This document shows, piece by piece, positions 40,369 through 48,293 of a DNA stretch of 64,000 nucleotides. The notes below the pieces were generated by a model. The model did not search any database. It had not been told where the DNA came from and saw nothing but the letters and a program-made list of their open reading frames with translations. Position 1 is the stretch's first letter. The number at the start of each line of letters is the position of its first letter. The stretch spans positions 806,001 to 870,000 of the forward strand of contig NZ_JACHCG010000001.1 in NCBI RefSeq assembly GCF_014200595.1. The letters are read 5' to 3'. The position numbers were made by a program, and so were the translations under genes. The stretch is from Pedobacter cryoconitis. Lineage in GTDB: Bacteria; Bacteroidota; Bacteroidia; Sphingobacteriales; Sphingobacteriaceae.

Positions 40369-41286
40369 ATGGTAAATCTCGAATGGTACCGCACATTTAA
40401 AGCTATTTATGAAACCGGCACTTTGACCGGAGCAGCAGAAGCACTTTTCGTATCTCAGCCGGGCGTAAGTTTACACCTGAGCTCTTTAGAGTCTTATGTG
40501 GGCTATAAACTTTTTGATAGAACATCCAGAAAGATGGTTCCTACGGAAAGGGGTAAAGTGATGTATAACTTCGTACTGGAAGCTTTATTGAAATTAGAAG
40601 AAGCTGAAAAACACTTCCACCGTAGTACTGAAAAGGAAAAACCGACCCTGAGTTTAGGGATGTGTTTTGAAACCTTTCAGCTGATGCTTGAACCTTATTT
40701 ATCAAGTTTAGCTTTTAATGTGATTGTTAAATTCGGGGATTATCCGCAAATGCTGAACGATCTTGATAATGGGATCCTCGACATGGTCATTACCCCGCAT
40801 ATGGATAATACCATGAAAAATATTGCCTATAAACCATTCTCGAAAGAACGGATTGTGCTGGTAGGAGGATCGAAAAATGACCTGACAGATTTTGAGCTGA
40901 TGCATCAGGATGGAAACCTGAAAGGCATGCAGGAATGGCTGAAACATCAAACCTGGTATGGCACTTCTGGTGATATGGAACATCTGATGAGGTTCTGGCA
41001 TTTCAATTTTAATAAAAGACTGGACTTTAAGCCTAATTATATCGTTCCTAATATGAGTTCTATTGTGCGCTGTATTAAAGGAATGGAAGGATTTGCAGTG
41101 GTACCGGACTTTTTGTGCCGTCATGAAATACTGGATGGAAGCGTTAAATTAGTATGGGAAGGCAATAAAGTCATGGAAAATACGCTTCATTTCGCTATGC
41201 GGAAAAAAACAATCTATGCTGCGGAAATTAAAACGATCCAGGATATTTTTGAAAAAGAGATGGTTCCGCTGGAATATGAAATATGA
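40369..41286 (+). CDS. LysR-family transcriptional regulator
   Basis: A 305-residue LysR-type regulator. Start is ATG 40369 (MVNLEWYRTFKAIYETGTLTGA); the upstream TTG lies inside the operator palindrome. The winged HTH covers residues 1-62 with ALFVSQPGVSLHLSSLESYVGYKLFDRTSRK. The substrate-binding domain begins near 90 (TLSLGMCFETF). The inducer is unknown. The neighbouring thrS cluster is housekeeping, so targets are probably elsewhere or itself. Confidence 0.92.
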   Translation: MVNLEWYRTFKAIYETGTLTGAAEALFVSQPGVSLHLSSLESYVGYKLFDRTSRKMVPTERGKVMYNFVLEALLKLEEAEKHFHRSTEKEKPTLSLGMCFETFQLMLEPYLSSLAFNVIVKFGDYPQMLNDLDNGILDMVITPHMDNTMKNIAYKPFSKERIVLVGGSKNDLTDFELMHQDGNLKGMQEWLKHQTWYGTSGDMEHLMRFWHFNFNKRLDFKPNYIVPNMSSIVRCIKGMEGFAVVPDFLCRHEILDGSVKLVWEGNKVMENTLHFAMRKKTIYAAEIKTIQDIFEKEMVPLEYEI

Positions 41287-41341
41287 ACAGGGACATTTGC
41301 CCCATTTTTGAATTTATTTCCTGAATTGCAGCATAAAAACT

Positions 41342-41349
41342 TACCTTTG
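41342..41349 (+). promoter_or_regulatory. -7 promoter box before thrS
   Basis: TACCTTTG matches TAnnTTTG with TTG 13 bp upstream (41326-41328). The leader downstream has a small hairpin, AATCAC (41360-41365) with GTGATT (41373-41378). Confidence 0.5.
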
Positions 41350-41422
41350 TCTCCAAGAAATCACCTTGTAAGTGATTCGACACCATTAATTCATTAAATT
41401 CACATATAAATCATAGTTGTAG

Positions 41423-43348
41423 ATGATTAACATTACACTTCCGGATGGCTCAGTACGTCCATATGAAAAGGGAACAAGTGCCCACCAGATTGCATTATCA
41501 ATATCTGAAGGTCTTGCCCGTAACGTTTTAGCGGCCGAAGTTAACGGCGAAGTCTGGGATTCTTCCAGACCTATTGAAAATGATTCAGCAGTTAAATTAT
41601 TAACCTGGAATGATACCGCTGGTAAAGCTACCTTCTGGCACTCTTCTGCCCACATTATGGCCGAAGCATTAGAAGCGTTATATCCGGGTACTAAATTCGG
41701 TATCGGCCCTGCTATTGAAACAGGCTTCTATTATGATGTTGATTTTGGAGATCAGGAATTTTCTTCAGATCATTTTAAAGCGATAGAAACCAAATTCATG
41801 GAACTGGCCAAACAAAAAGAAGTTTTTGTAAGGGAAAATGTTTCCAAAGTAGATGCAGTTGCTTATTTCACTGAAAAAGGCGATGAGTATAAATTAGACC
41901 TTATACAGGGACTGGAAGATGGTAAAATCACTTTTTATAAACAAGGTGAATTTACTGACTTATGCCGTGGCCCGCATCTTCCGAATACAGGATTTATCAA
42001 AGCAGTAAAGTTAACAAACGTTGCTGGTGCGTACTGGAGAGGTGATGAGACTAAAAAACAGCTAACCCGTATTTATGGTGTTACTTTCCCTAAAGCGAGT
42101 GAATTAACAGAATACCTGTTGATGATCGAGGAAGCTAAAAAACGCGACCACAGGAAATTAGGAAAAGAGCTTGAATTATTTGCTTTCTCTGAGAAAGTAG
42201 GGATGGGCTTACCATTATGGTTACCTAAAGGAGCTGCCTTGCGCGAACGTTTAGTGAATTTCTTAACTAAAGCACAGGGAAAAGCAGGATACGAACAAGT
42301 AATTACTCCGCATATCGGACACAAAAACCTATATGTAACTTCAGGTCACTGGGATAAATATGGAGCTGATTCTTTTCAGGGGATAAAAACACCTCAGGAA
42401 GGGGAGGAGTTCATGTTAAAACCAATGAACTGCCCGCATCACTGTGAAATATATAAAGTTAAACCACGGTCTTATAAGGATCTTCCATTACGTTTAGCAG
42501 AATTCGGTACAGTTTACCGTTACGAGCAAAGCGGTGAGTTACACGGCTTAACAAGGGTTCGTGGGTTTACTCAGGATGATGCACACTTATTCTGTCGTCC
42601 AGACCAGGTGAAAGACGAATTCATGAAGGTGATTGACCTGGTATTGTATGTATTTAAATCTTTAGGATTTGAAAATTACACTGCACAGATTTCCTTAAGG
42701 GATCCTGAAAATAAGTCGAAGTATATCGGTACTGATGAAAACTGGAAACTTGCTGAAGATGCAATTATCGAAGCTTCGGCAGAGAAAGGTCTGAATACAG
42801 TAATTGAATATGGTGAAGCTGCATTTTACGGACCGAAACTGGATTTCATGGTGAAAGATGCGCTAGGTAGAAAATGGCAGCTCGGAACTATCCAGGTAGA
42901 TTATAATTTACCGGAAAGATTTGAACTGGAATATACTGGCAGCGACAACCAGAAACACAGACCGGTAATGATCCATCGTGCTCCATTCGGTTCCCTGGAA
43001 CGTTTTATAGCAGTTTTGATTGAACATTGTGCAGGAAATTTCCCGTTATGGCTTTCTCCTGAGCAATTTATAATCCTTCCTATTTCAGAAAAGTATGAAG
43101 AATATGCCAAAAAAGTTTCAGATGAACTAAATAATTCCGATATTCGCGGTTTGATTGACTTTCGCGATGAGAAAATCGGAAGGAAAATCAGGGACGCTGA
43201 GGTGAAAAAAACTCCTTATATGCTGATTATCGGGGAAAAGGAAATGGCAGAAGGAAAATTATCAGTAAGGAAGCACGGAGAAGGGGATTTAGGAGAGATG
43301 ACTATCCAGGCGTTCAGCGAATTATTAATTAAAGAAATAACAGTTTAA
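41423..43348 (+). CDS. thrS: Threonyl-tRNA synthetase
   Basis: A 641-residue class II synthetase. An N-terminal TGS domain (1-60, [16 protein letters not shown]) is followed by the editing domain with [11 protein letters not shown] (HxxxH) and the SAD-like part, then the catalytic core with motif 1, the zinc-site [11 protein letters not shown], motif 2 [11 protein letters not shown] and motif 3 near [11 protein letters not shown]. The C-terminal anticodon-binding domain includes [15 protein letters not shown]. First gene of the conserved thrS-infC-rpmI-rplT cluster. Confidence 0.98.
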   Translation: MINITLPDGSVRPYEKGTSAHQIALSISEGLARNVLAAEVNGEVWDSSRPIENDSAVKLLTWNDTAGKATFWHSSAHIMAEALEALYPGTKFGIGPAIETGFYYDVDFGDQEFSSDHFKAIETKFMELAKQKEVFVRENVSKVDAVAYFTEKGDEYKLDLIQGLEDGKITFYKQGEFTDLCRGPHLPNTGFIKAVKLTNVAGAYWRGDETKKQLTRIYGVTFPKASELTEYLLMIEEAKKRDHRKLGKELELFAFSEKVGMGLPLWLPKGAALRERLVNFLTKAQGKAGYEQVITPHIGHKNLYVTSGHWDKYGADSFQGIKTPQEGEEFMLKPMNCPHHCEIYKVKPRSYKDLPLRLAEFGTVYRYEQSGELHGLTRVRGFTQDDAHLFCRPDQVKDEFMKVIDLVLYVFKSLGFENYTAQISLRDPENKSKYIGTDENWKLAEDAIIEASAEKGLNTVIEYGEAAFYGPKLDFMVKDALGRKWQLGTIQVDYNLPERFELEYTGSDNQKHRPVMIHRAPFGSLERFIAVLIEHCAGNFPLWLSPEQFIILPISEKYEEYAKKVSDELNNSDIRGLIDFRDEKIGRKIRDAEVKKTPYMLIIGEKEMAEGKLSVRKHGEGDLGEMTIQAFSELLIKEITV

Positions 43349-43361
43349 ACAGTATATAAAT

Positions 43362-43931
43362 TTGGCATTAGGCAGACCAGGATTTAATAGGGGACCACGT
43401 CCTCCTTTTAAGAAAAAAGAAGCAGAACATAATATTAATCAGTTTATCAGAGCCCAGGAGGTTAGATTAGCTGGCGATAATGTTGAACCGGGGATTTATC
43501 CTTTGGCAAAAGCTTTAGCCCTTGCCGATGAACTGGAGTTGGACCTGGTAGAAATATCACCAAACGCAGTTCCACCGGTTTGTAGAATAATCGATTACAG
43601 CAAGTTTGTTTACGAACAAAAGAAAAAGCAGAAAGAGATTAAGGCGAATGCTAAACAAACCATCATTAAGGAGATCCGTTTCGGACCTAACACTAATGAT
43701 CATGATTTTCAGTTCAAACTGAAACATGCAGTTAGTTTCCTTGAGAATGGAGAGAAAGTTAGAGCATATGTGCATTTCAAAGGTAGAGCGATCGTTTACA
43801 AAGAGCAGGGAGAGATCTTATTGCTTAAGTTCGCACAAGCTTTGGAAGATATAGGAAAGGTTGAACTTTTACCTAAGTTAGAAGGTAAACGTATGTTCCT
43901 TACCCTTGCTCCAAAAGTTGCAAAAAAATAA
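43362..43931 (+). CDS. infC: Translation initiation factor IF-3, TTG start
   Basis: A 189-residue factor that binds the 30S subunit and polices the start codon. The N-domain has [17 protein letters not shown] and [16 protein letters not shown]; after a lysine-rich linker the C-domain has [21 protein letters not shown]. No ATG fits the N-terminus; TTG at 43362 gives [12 protein letters not shown]. Rare start codons on infC are well known because IF-3 represses its own translation at non-AUG starts. It begins 13 bp after thrS. Confidence 0.97.
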   Translation: MALGRPGFNRGPRPPFKKKEAEHNINQFIRAQEVRLAGDNVEPGIYPLAKALALADELELDLVEISPNAVPPVCRIIDYSKFVYEQKKKQKEIKANAKQTIIKEIRFGPNTNDHDFQFKLKHAVSFLENGEKVRAYVHFKGRAIVYKEQGEILLLKFAQALEDIGKVELLPKLEGKRMFLTLAPKVAKK

Positions 43932-43957
43932 ATAAATTACATAAATAAGAACAGGTT

Positions 43958-44158
43958 ATGCCAAAAATGAAAACCAATTCCAGTGCTAAAAAGCGTTTTT
44001 CGCTTACTGGAACCGGTAAAATCGCAAGAAAAAACGCATACAAAAGTCACATTTTAACAAAAATGTCTACTAAACGTAAGCGTAATTTGGGTCACACCTC
44101 AATGGTGTCAGCTGCTGATATGGGCAACGTTAAGCGTATGCTTGCTATCGGTAAATAA
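43958..44158 (+). CDS. rpmI: Ribosomal protein L35
   Basis: A 66-residue, very basic 50S protein ([20 protein letters not shown], then [19 protein letters not shown]). It follows infC by 26 bp within the usual cluster. Confidence 0.98.
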   Translation: MPKMKTNSSAKKRFSLTGTGKIARKNAYKSHILTKMSTKRKRNLGHTSMVSAADMGNVKRMLAIGK

Positions 44159-44234
44159 TTAGAATTTTAAACCAGGTACCCGGTAGTAAGTTTGCTGAAA
44201 TACGCAACACCGTTTATCAAAAAACAACAACACT

Positions 44235-44579
44235 ATGCCACGTTCGGTAAACGCAGTAGCTTCGAGAAGAAGACGGAAAAAAGTCCTTAATATGGCCAAA
44301 GGCTATTGGGGATCAAGAAGTAAAGTATTCACTGTAGCAAAAAATACGGTTGAGAAAGGTTTGCAATATGCATACCGTGACCGTAAAGTTAAGAAAAGAG
44401 AATTCCGCGGTTTGTGGATTCAACGTATTAACGCTGGTGCGCGTCAATATGGAATTTCTTACTCTCAATTCATTGGTAAATTAGCGGCTAAAAACATTGG
44501 TTTAAACCGTAAGGTTTTAGCTGATTTAGCTATGAATCATCCAGAAGCTTTCAAAGCAGTAATTGATACAGTTAAATAG
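44235..44579 (+). CDS. rplT: Ribosomal protein L20
   Basis: A 114-residue 50S assembly protein ([31 protein letters not shown], and [19 protein letters not shown]). In other bacteria it represses its own operon by binding leader RNA; the 76-bp gap before it shows no strong structure here. Last gene of the cluster, closed by the terminator at 44601. Confidence 0.98.
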   Translation: MPRSVNAVASRRRRKKVLNMAKGYWGSRSKVFTVAKNTVEKGLQYAYRDRKVKKREFRGLWIQRINAGARQYGISYSQFIGKLAAKNIGLNRKVLADLAMNHPEAFKAVIDTVK

Positions 44580-44600
44580 AAATATATAACATCAACGAAA

Positions 44601-44631
44601 AAGGGGTAGCAATTTGCTACCCCTTTTTTTT
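44601..44631 (+). terminator. Intrinsic terminator after rplT
   Basis: GGGGTAGC (44603-44610) pairs with GCTACCCC around the loop AATTT, followed by eight T. The A run ahead of it would also allow function on the minus strand for the convergent gene. Confidence 0.93.
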
Positions 44632-44650
44632 ATCTTAAATTTTTTAGGTT

Positions 44651-45787
44651 TTATACTCCGCTACCTATTGTACAAGGATCTGCGGTTTGGTTAACTGGTT
44701 GTGAACTTTCCTTTGTGACTGTCTGCCACGCAATCAGCTGTAATTGGGTCGCTACTGAACTTGGTATACCTAAGCTTTTAGCAGCTTTTTCCTGTGCACC
44801 AAGGGTACGTACATCAACCCCTGTGATTTGCTGAAACAGCACAAGCCCACTCAGGTAAGCGCCATAAGTATTAGGGTGATGATAGTCAGGTTTACTGATC
44901 TGAGGATCATTAACTTTGTTCAGACCATACCATAAAATTGGCAGGTTTGAATTACCCAGGTAAGGATCTGCATTGGCTATTTTTGCTGCCCATGCATTTA
45001 CCCATGCTTCACCAACAGGGGCAACACCTGCAATGTTTCCATCATGACTGGCAGCGCTATAATAAGCGTTGTGGTTCGCATTGGCCAGTGTGGTAAGGTT
45101 GGCGGCGTAGTTTGCGCTGAAGCCTGAAGCATTAGGATTTCCCCCGCTCATGGTTTCAGCAAGATCTGCCGATGGCCATGGCTCATAAAGATATACCTTT
45201 GCTGCCGATGATGCACCGTGAACAGCTTTTTCGATGGTTTGTACACTTGAACAGAAATTAGCAGGATTACTGATATTACTATTGGTCAATGAATAGGGAA
45301 TAGGTTTTACACTGATCTCCTGTAAAACTACAGCATTCCATTTTGCTTGTGCAATCACATCAGGAGCAGCAGCATAATTTTTTGCCAGGCTGGTTGCTGA
45401 AATGGCTTCGATATGTACATCGTAGTTTAAGCCCGTTTCGTAAGCAAACTCAGCGAAAACTCCGGGAATACCTCCCCATGGGCCATTTTCTAATTCTTGT
45501 CTTGCTCCGGTCTGGCCAAAGTTTTCATCAAAAACAAGCGTCGAACCACTGGTTGCATTTGCAATACCTCCTGAATTGTATTGACGTACCGGGGCATATC
45601 TCCCGTGAGTAAAGCTGTCTCCTACAAACAGGATTCTTTGTAGATTGGTGTTCTTAGGTATTGAATTGGATACTGTGTTGGGTTGCATAACATTATTACT
45701 GTCCTTAGTACAGCTGTAAGTTAATGCGGAGATACTAACCAGCATTCCTGCCATTAAGATCTGGCGCTTTTTGTTTTGAATTTTCAT
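44651..45787 (-). CDS. SGNH/GDSL-like hydrolase lipoprotein
   Basis: A 378-residue lipoprotein; the signal ends in the lipobox-like LTYSC (Cys about residue 26). The SGNH block I motif is RILFVGDSFTHGRY (about 50-63). Later VVLQEISVKP and VYLYEPWPSADL are typical of the DUF4886-like/SGNH subset, and the C-terminal DYHHPNTYGAYLSG supplies the Asp/His pair. Such enzymes deacylate polysaccharides or lipids at the cell surface. Substrate unknown. Single gene, convergent with rplT. Confidence 0.75.
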   Translation of the reverse strand: MKIQNKKRQILMAGMLVSISALTYSCTKDSNNVMQPNTVSNSIPKNTNLQRILFVGDSFTHGRYAPVRQYNSGGIANATSGSTLVFDENFGQTGARQELENGPWGGIPGVFAEFAYETGLNYDVHIEAISATSLAKNYAAAPDVIAQAKWNAVVLQEISVKPIPYSLTNSNISNPANFCSSVQTIEKAVHGASSAAKVYLYEPWPSADLAETMSGGNPNASGFSANYAANLTTLANANHNAYYSAASHDGNIAGVAPVGEAWVNAWAAKIANADPYLGNSNLPILWYGLNKVNDPQISKPDYHHPNTYGAYLSGLVLFQQITGVDVRTLGAQEKAAKSLGIPSSVATQLQLIAWQTVTKESSQPVNQTADPCTIGSGV

Positions 45788-45943
45788 AGTGATGTTTCTG
45801 AATTGATAAGCTATATATATTCAGTAAATGAACGATACATTATAGTCAGTATTGCAAGAACTTCATACAATTGAAATAACAATGACAAGTGGATTAAAAT
45901 GCCATTAACAAGCTACTATATCGTATTATTTTTTGTCTGTCCC

Positions 45944-45984
45944 ATAAAAAAAGCCCCCGGATAGCAGATTGCTTTCCGGAGGCT
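45944..45984 (-). terminator. Intrinsic terminator of the Spy-like gene
   Basis: On the minus strand GCCTCCGG-AAAGCA pairs with TGCTAT-CCGGGGGC and is followed by TTTTTTTATGGG. It lies 35 bp past the stop of the gene at 46019. Confidence 0.88.
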
Positions 45985-46018
45985 TTACAGGTGTGATCCT
46001 ATATCTTAATCTTGTAAT

Positions 46019-46429
46019 CTATTCTTGTACTTTATCCGCAGGTTTAGGTCCTTTGTGATGGTCTTTTTTGTTTTGTGCCCTGGCTTTTTTTGCGGTACGT
46101 AAATCGTCCAGCTTTTTCTTTTGGTCAGGAGTTAAAACCTGGTCAATCTTAGCATCTGTTTCTTTCTTAGAAGCCATATGCTGATCTCTCTTCGCTTTTC
46201 TGTCTGCACTGGTTTGTTTATGCCATGCTTCAGTTTGCTTGTACTTGTCAAGCTCTACTGCATAAATCTTTTGTTTCTGATCGGCAGTCAGTGTAAGTTC
46301 TTTCTCCAGTTTAGCGGTACTTTTTTCTGCTCTTTGTTCCGGGGTCATTTTCTGCTTACCTGTACTTTGCGCAAACGTGGCAGTTAATCCAATGAATGCT
46401 ATGGCTAATGTTAAAACGATTCTTTTCAT
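46019..46429 (-). CDS. Exported Spy/CpxP-like helical protein (LTxxQ motifs)
   Basis: A 136-residue protein with a signal peptide (residues 1-20, ending TFAQ) and a basic helical mature part. It carries two LTxDQK-type motifs, LTLTADQKQKIY (about 45-56) and VLTPDQKKKLDDL (about 103-115), as in Spy/CpxP periplasmic chaperones and DUF4890 proteins. The tail KKDHHKGPKPAD is rich in Lys/His. An envelope-stress chaperone role is possible; no partner kinase is adjacent. Confidence 0.7.
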   Translation of the reverse strand: MKRIVLTLAIAFIGLTATFAQSTGKQKMTPEQRAEKSTAKLEKELTLTADQKQKIYAVELDKYKQTEAWHKQTSADRKAKRDQHMASKKETDAKIDQVLTPDQKKKLDDLRTAKKARAQNKKDHHKGPKPADKVQE

Positions 46430-46484
46430 TTGTATATGGTTTTAAAGCATAGAGTGAAAAACAGGGAAAGGGTTTAAAAGCGAT

Positions 46485-47261
46485 TTAGTTTTTATTCATT
46501 TGCGAGATTGATTTCTGCATCTGGGACATCATATTGGTCAGGGTCTCCATCGTTGGTTCAGGGGTCGCATCAGGCAGTGTAGAGCTGATGTAAGCCTTTG
46601 CTTTCCAGATCTCCAGGATATCTTCAGCAGGAACATTATAAGGGTCGTACAGCTTGTTATCAGAAACCAGTTTCAATTCCTTGTTTTCTTTGAAACGATT
46701 TCCTGCACGTTTATAAACTACGCCTTCATTTTTGCTGACAATTACATAAGTTTCCCCGGTTTTTACATCATTCCAGTTATCCATGTATTCGCCAATGATA
46801 ATACTGCCCGGCTGAATTGGCAGCATAGAATCTCCAACAATTTCAAATGCTCTGAAAGTACCTTGTTTTAAAGACGGCAGGGGCAACTGGAATTTAGGAA
46901 GGTCTTTGATATATTCAGGGTCTGAGAAGCCGTTCAGGTAACCTGCACTGGCTTTTACAGGAACCATTTCGATGTTTTCATTATCGCTCTGATCTACAGA
47001 AATACTCAGTATCCTTAAGTTTGAACCCTGACTTTTTAATTTAGGCTTCCAGTTATCGTTGATAATTTCGTTGATAAACTCATCCATTGTTAATTCATAA
47101 TGTTCTGCTATTTTTTTTAGCAAATCATATTTTGGTTCTGCACGGTCTTCTTCGTAAGCTCCAACCAACGACCTTTTAATTCCCATCAAATCAGCAAATT
47201 GCTGTTGTGTGTGGCCTTTTTTCTTTCTTAAGTATTTGAGATTTACGGAAATATTCGACAT
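46485..47261 (-). CDS. XRE-S24 self-cleaving repressor (LexA/CI-like)
   Basis: The protein has 258 residues. The XRE helix-turn-helix (5-62) has HTQQQFADLMGIKRSLVGAYEEDRAEP. The S24 peptidase domain (about 95-230) has the Ala-Gly cleavage site in VKASAGYLNG, catalytic Ser in FEIVGDSML (about 142) and catalytic Lys in VVYKRAGN. All parts needed for RecA-stimulated autocleavage are thus present. A glutamine/methionine-rich helix closes the protein. It is divergent from a GIY-YIG protein across palindromic sites, suggesting a DNA-damage-responsive switch. Confidence 0.88.
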   Translation of the reverse strand: MSNISVNLKYLRKKKGHTQQQFADLMGIKRSLVGAYEEDRAEPKYDLLKKIAEHYELTMDEFINEIINDNWKPKLKSQGSNLRILSISVDQSDNENIEMVPVKASAGYLNGFSDPEYIKDLPKFQLPLPSLKQGTFRAFEIVGDSMLPIQPGSIIIGEYMDNWNDVKTGETYVIVSKNEGVVYKRAGNRFKENKELKLVSDNKLYDPYNVPAEDILEIWKAKAYISSTLPDATPEPTMETLTNMMSQMQKSISQMNKN

Positions 47262-47290
47262 AAAATAAAAGATTAAAAATAATTTGTTTT

Positions 47291-47371
47291 TACTAAAATT
47301 GTTAGTATTATTGTACCAATAAAGTTAGTAATATTTATTCGCACTGCAAATATATATGCTAATTTAATTAG
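47291..47371. promoter_or_regulatory. Palindromic sites between the S24 repressor and GIY-YIG genes
   Basis: TACTAA-AATTG-TTAGTA (47291-47307), the near-palindrome TTATTGTACCAATAA (47308-47322), a further TTAGTA (47325-47330) and CTAATT-T-AATTAG (47359-47371) fill this divergent spacer. They are candidate operators for the XRE repressor controlling itself and the gene opposite. Confidence 0.5.
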
Positions 47372-47395
47372 TGGTAATAAATTAAACTACAAGCA

Positions 47396-47746
47396 ATGAG
47401 AAAATTTGTCTACATCGTGACCGATAGAAACCGTACCAGTTTACATGTTGGAATGAGCGCTGATTTAATTAAGACGCTTGATTTTTATAAAAAAATGCCA
47501 AGTCTGTTCTTTGACAGCGGCCAGCAGCTTACGCGCCTGGTTTACTTTGAAGAACTTAAAACTGAATCACAGGCACTGAACCGTTTCAAGGTGATCAGCA
47601 GGTTTACCAGGATGCAGAAGGAACGTCTGGTACGTGCCTGCAACCCGGACTGGATTGATCTGACCATAGGTCTTGACTTTGAACATATCACCATGAGCAG
47701 ACCATTATCCACGCAGGTGAAAATACCATTGACTATTATGTCTTAA
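47396..47746 (+). CDS. GIY-YIG-like nuclease-domain protein
   Basis: A 116-residue single-domain protein. It opens KFVYIVTDRNRTSLHVGMS, where VYIVTD and HVGMS stand for the GIY and YIG strands, and continues TRLVYFEELKTESQALNRFKVISRFTRMQKERLV, matching the UvrC-like small GIY-YIG (YhbQ/URI) pattern. The second glycine-rich strand is degenerate (HVGM rather than YIG), so activity is uncertain. Divergent from the S24 repressor. Confidence 0.7.
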   Translation: MRKFVYIVTDRNRTSLHVGMSADLIKTLDFYKKMPSLFFDSGQQLTRLVYFEELKTESQALNRFKVISRFTRMQKERLVRACNPDWIDLTIGLDFEHITMSRPLSTQVKIPLTIMS

Positions 47747-47799
47747 GTAAAGGTCTGTATGGACTGAAAGATATTTGTGAAATAAATCCGGTAACCAAT

Positions 47800-48249
47800 A
47801 TGCAGCATAAAGATAGAAAAGAGGATGTGGTCACTGATGAAATGATCATGAACCATATCTACGTACTCAGAGGGCAGAAGGTGATGATTGATCTTCATTT
47901 AGCGAAACTTTATCAATTAGGAAACAGCAGGGTCAGAACAGTAGTTAGCCGGAATACCACTCGTTTTCCAGCAGATTTTATGTTTAAGGTGAGTGAGGAA
48001 GATGAACTTTCCTTAATCAGACAGGATAGTGAGATTAAACGAAACCCAAGATTAAGAGCTTCTCCGATTGCTTTTACGGAGCAGGGGCTGGCGATGCTGG
48101 CTGGCTTGCTGAACGGTGAGCGGGCAATAGCAGTAAACATCAGGATCATTCGGATTTTTACGCTGATCAGGCAAATTGTCCCTGACTTTCCTGAATTATA
48201 CAGAGAGATGGAGCAGTTCAAAAATAGTCTGCTGAGGTCTGATACTTAA
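47800..48249 (+). CDS. ORF6N-domain protein
   Basis: A 149-residue protein with the ORF6N domain (about 18-105: MNHIYVLRGQKVMIDLHLAKLYQLGNSRVRTVVSRN, given in part, then FPADFMFKV and FTEQGLAMLAGLLNGERAI). The domain is shared with phage antirepressors and KilA-N-type proteins, and many Bacteroidota carry chromosomal copies of unknown role. A second, longer member of the same family lies at 62858. It is 53 bp downstream of the GIY-YIG gene. Confidence 0.85.
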   Translation: MQHKDRKEDVVTDEMIMNHIYVLRGQKVMIDLHLAKLYQLGNSRVRTVVSRNTTRFPADFMFKVSEEDELSLIRQDSEIKRNPRLRASPIAFTEQGLAMLAGLLNGERAIAVNIRIIRIFTLIRQIVPDFPELYREMEQFKNSLLRSDT

Positions 48250-48287
48250 AAAGGCCAGTGAGGAGAGATAATGTCCTACTGGCCTTT
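48247..48287. terminator. Bidirectional terminator
   Basis: AAAAGGCCAGT pairs with ACTGGCCTTTT around a 19-nt loop, with A and T runs on the two sides. It separates the ORF6N gene from the convergent PBP1A gene. Confidence 0.85.
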
Positions 48288-48293
48288 TAGAGG

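Noticed and set aside
47800..48249. Prophage, suggested by the ORF6N, S24 repressor and GIY-YIG genes together
   Set aside because: No integrase, capsid, tail or terminase genes occur in the window, and housekeeping genes flank both sides closely.
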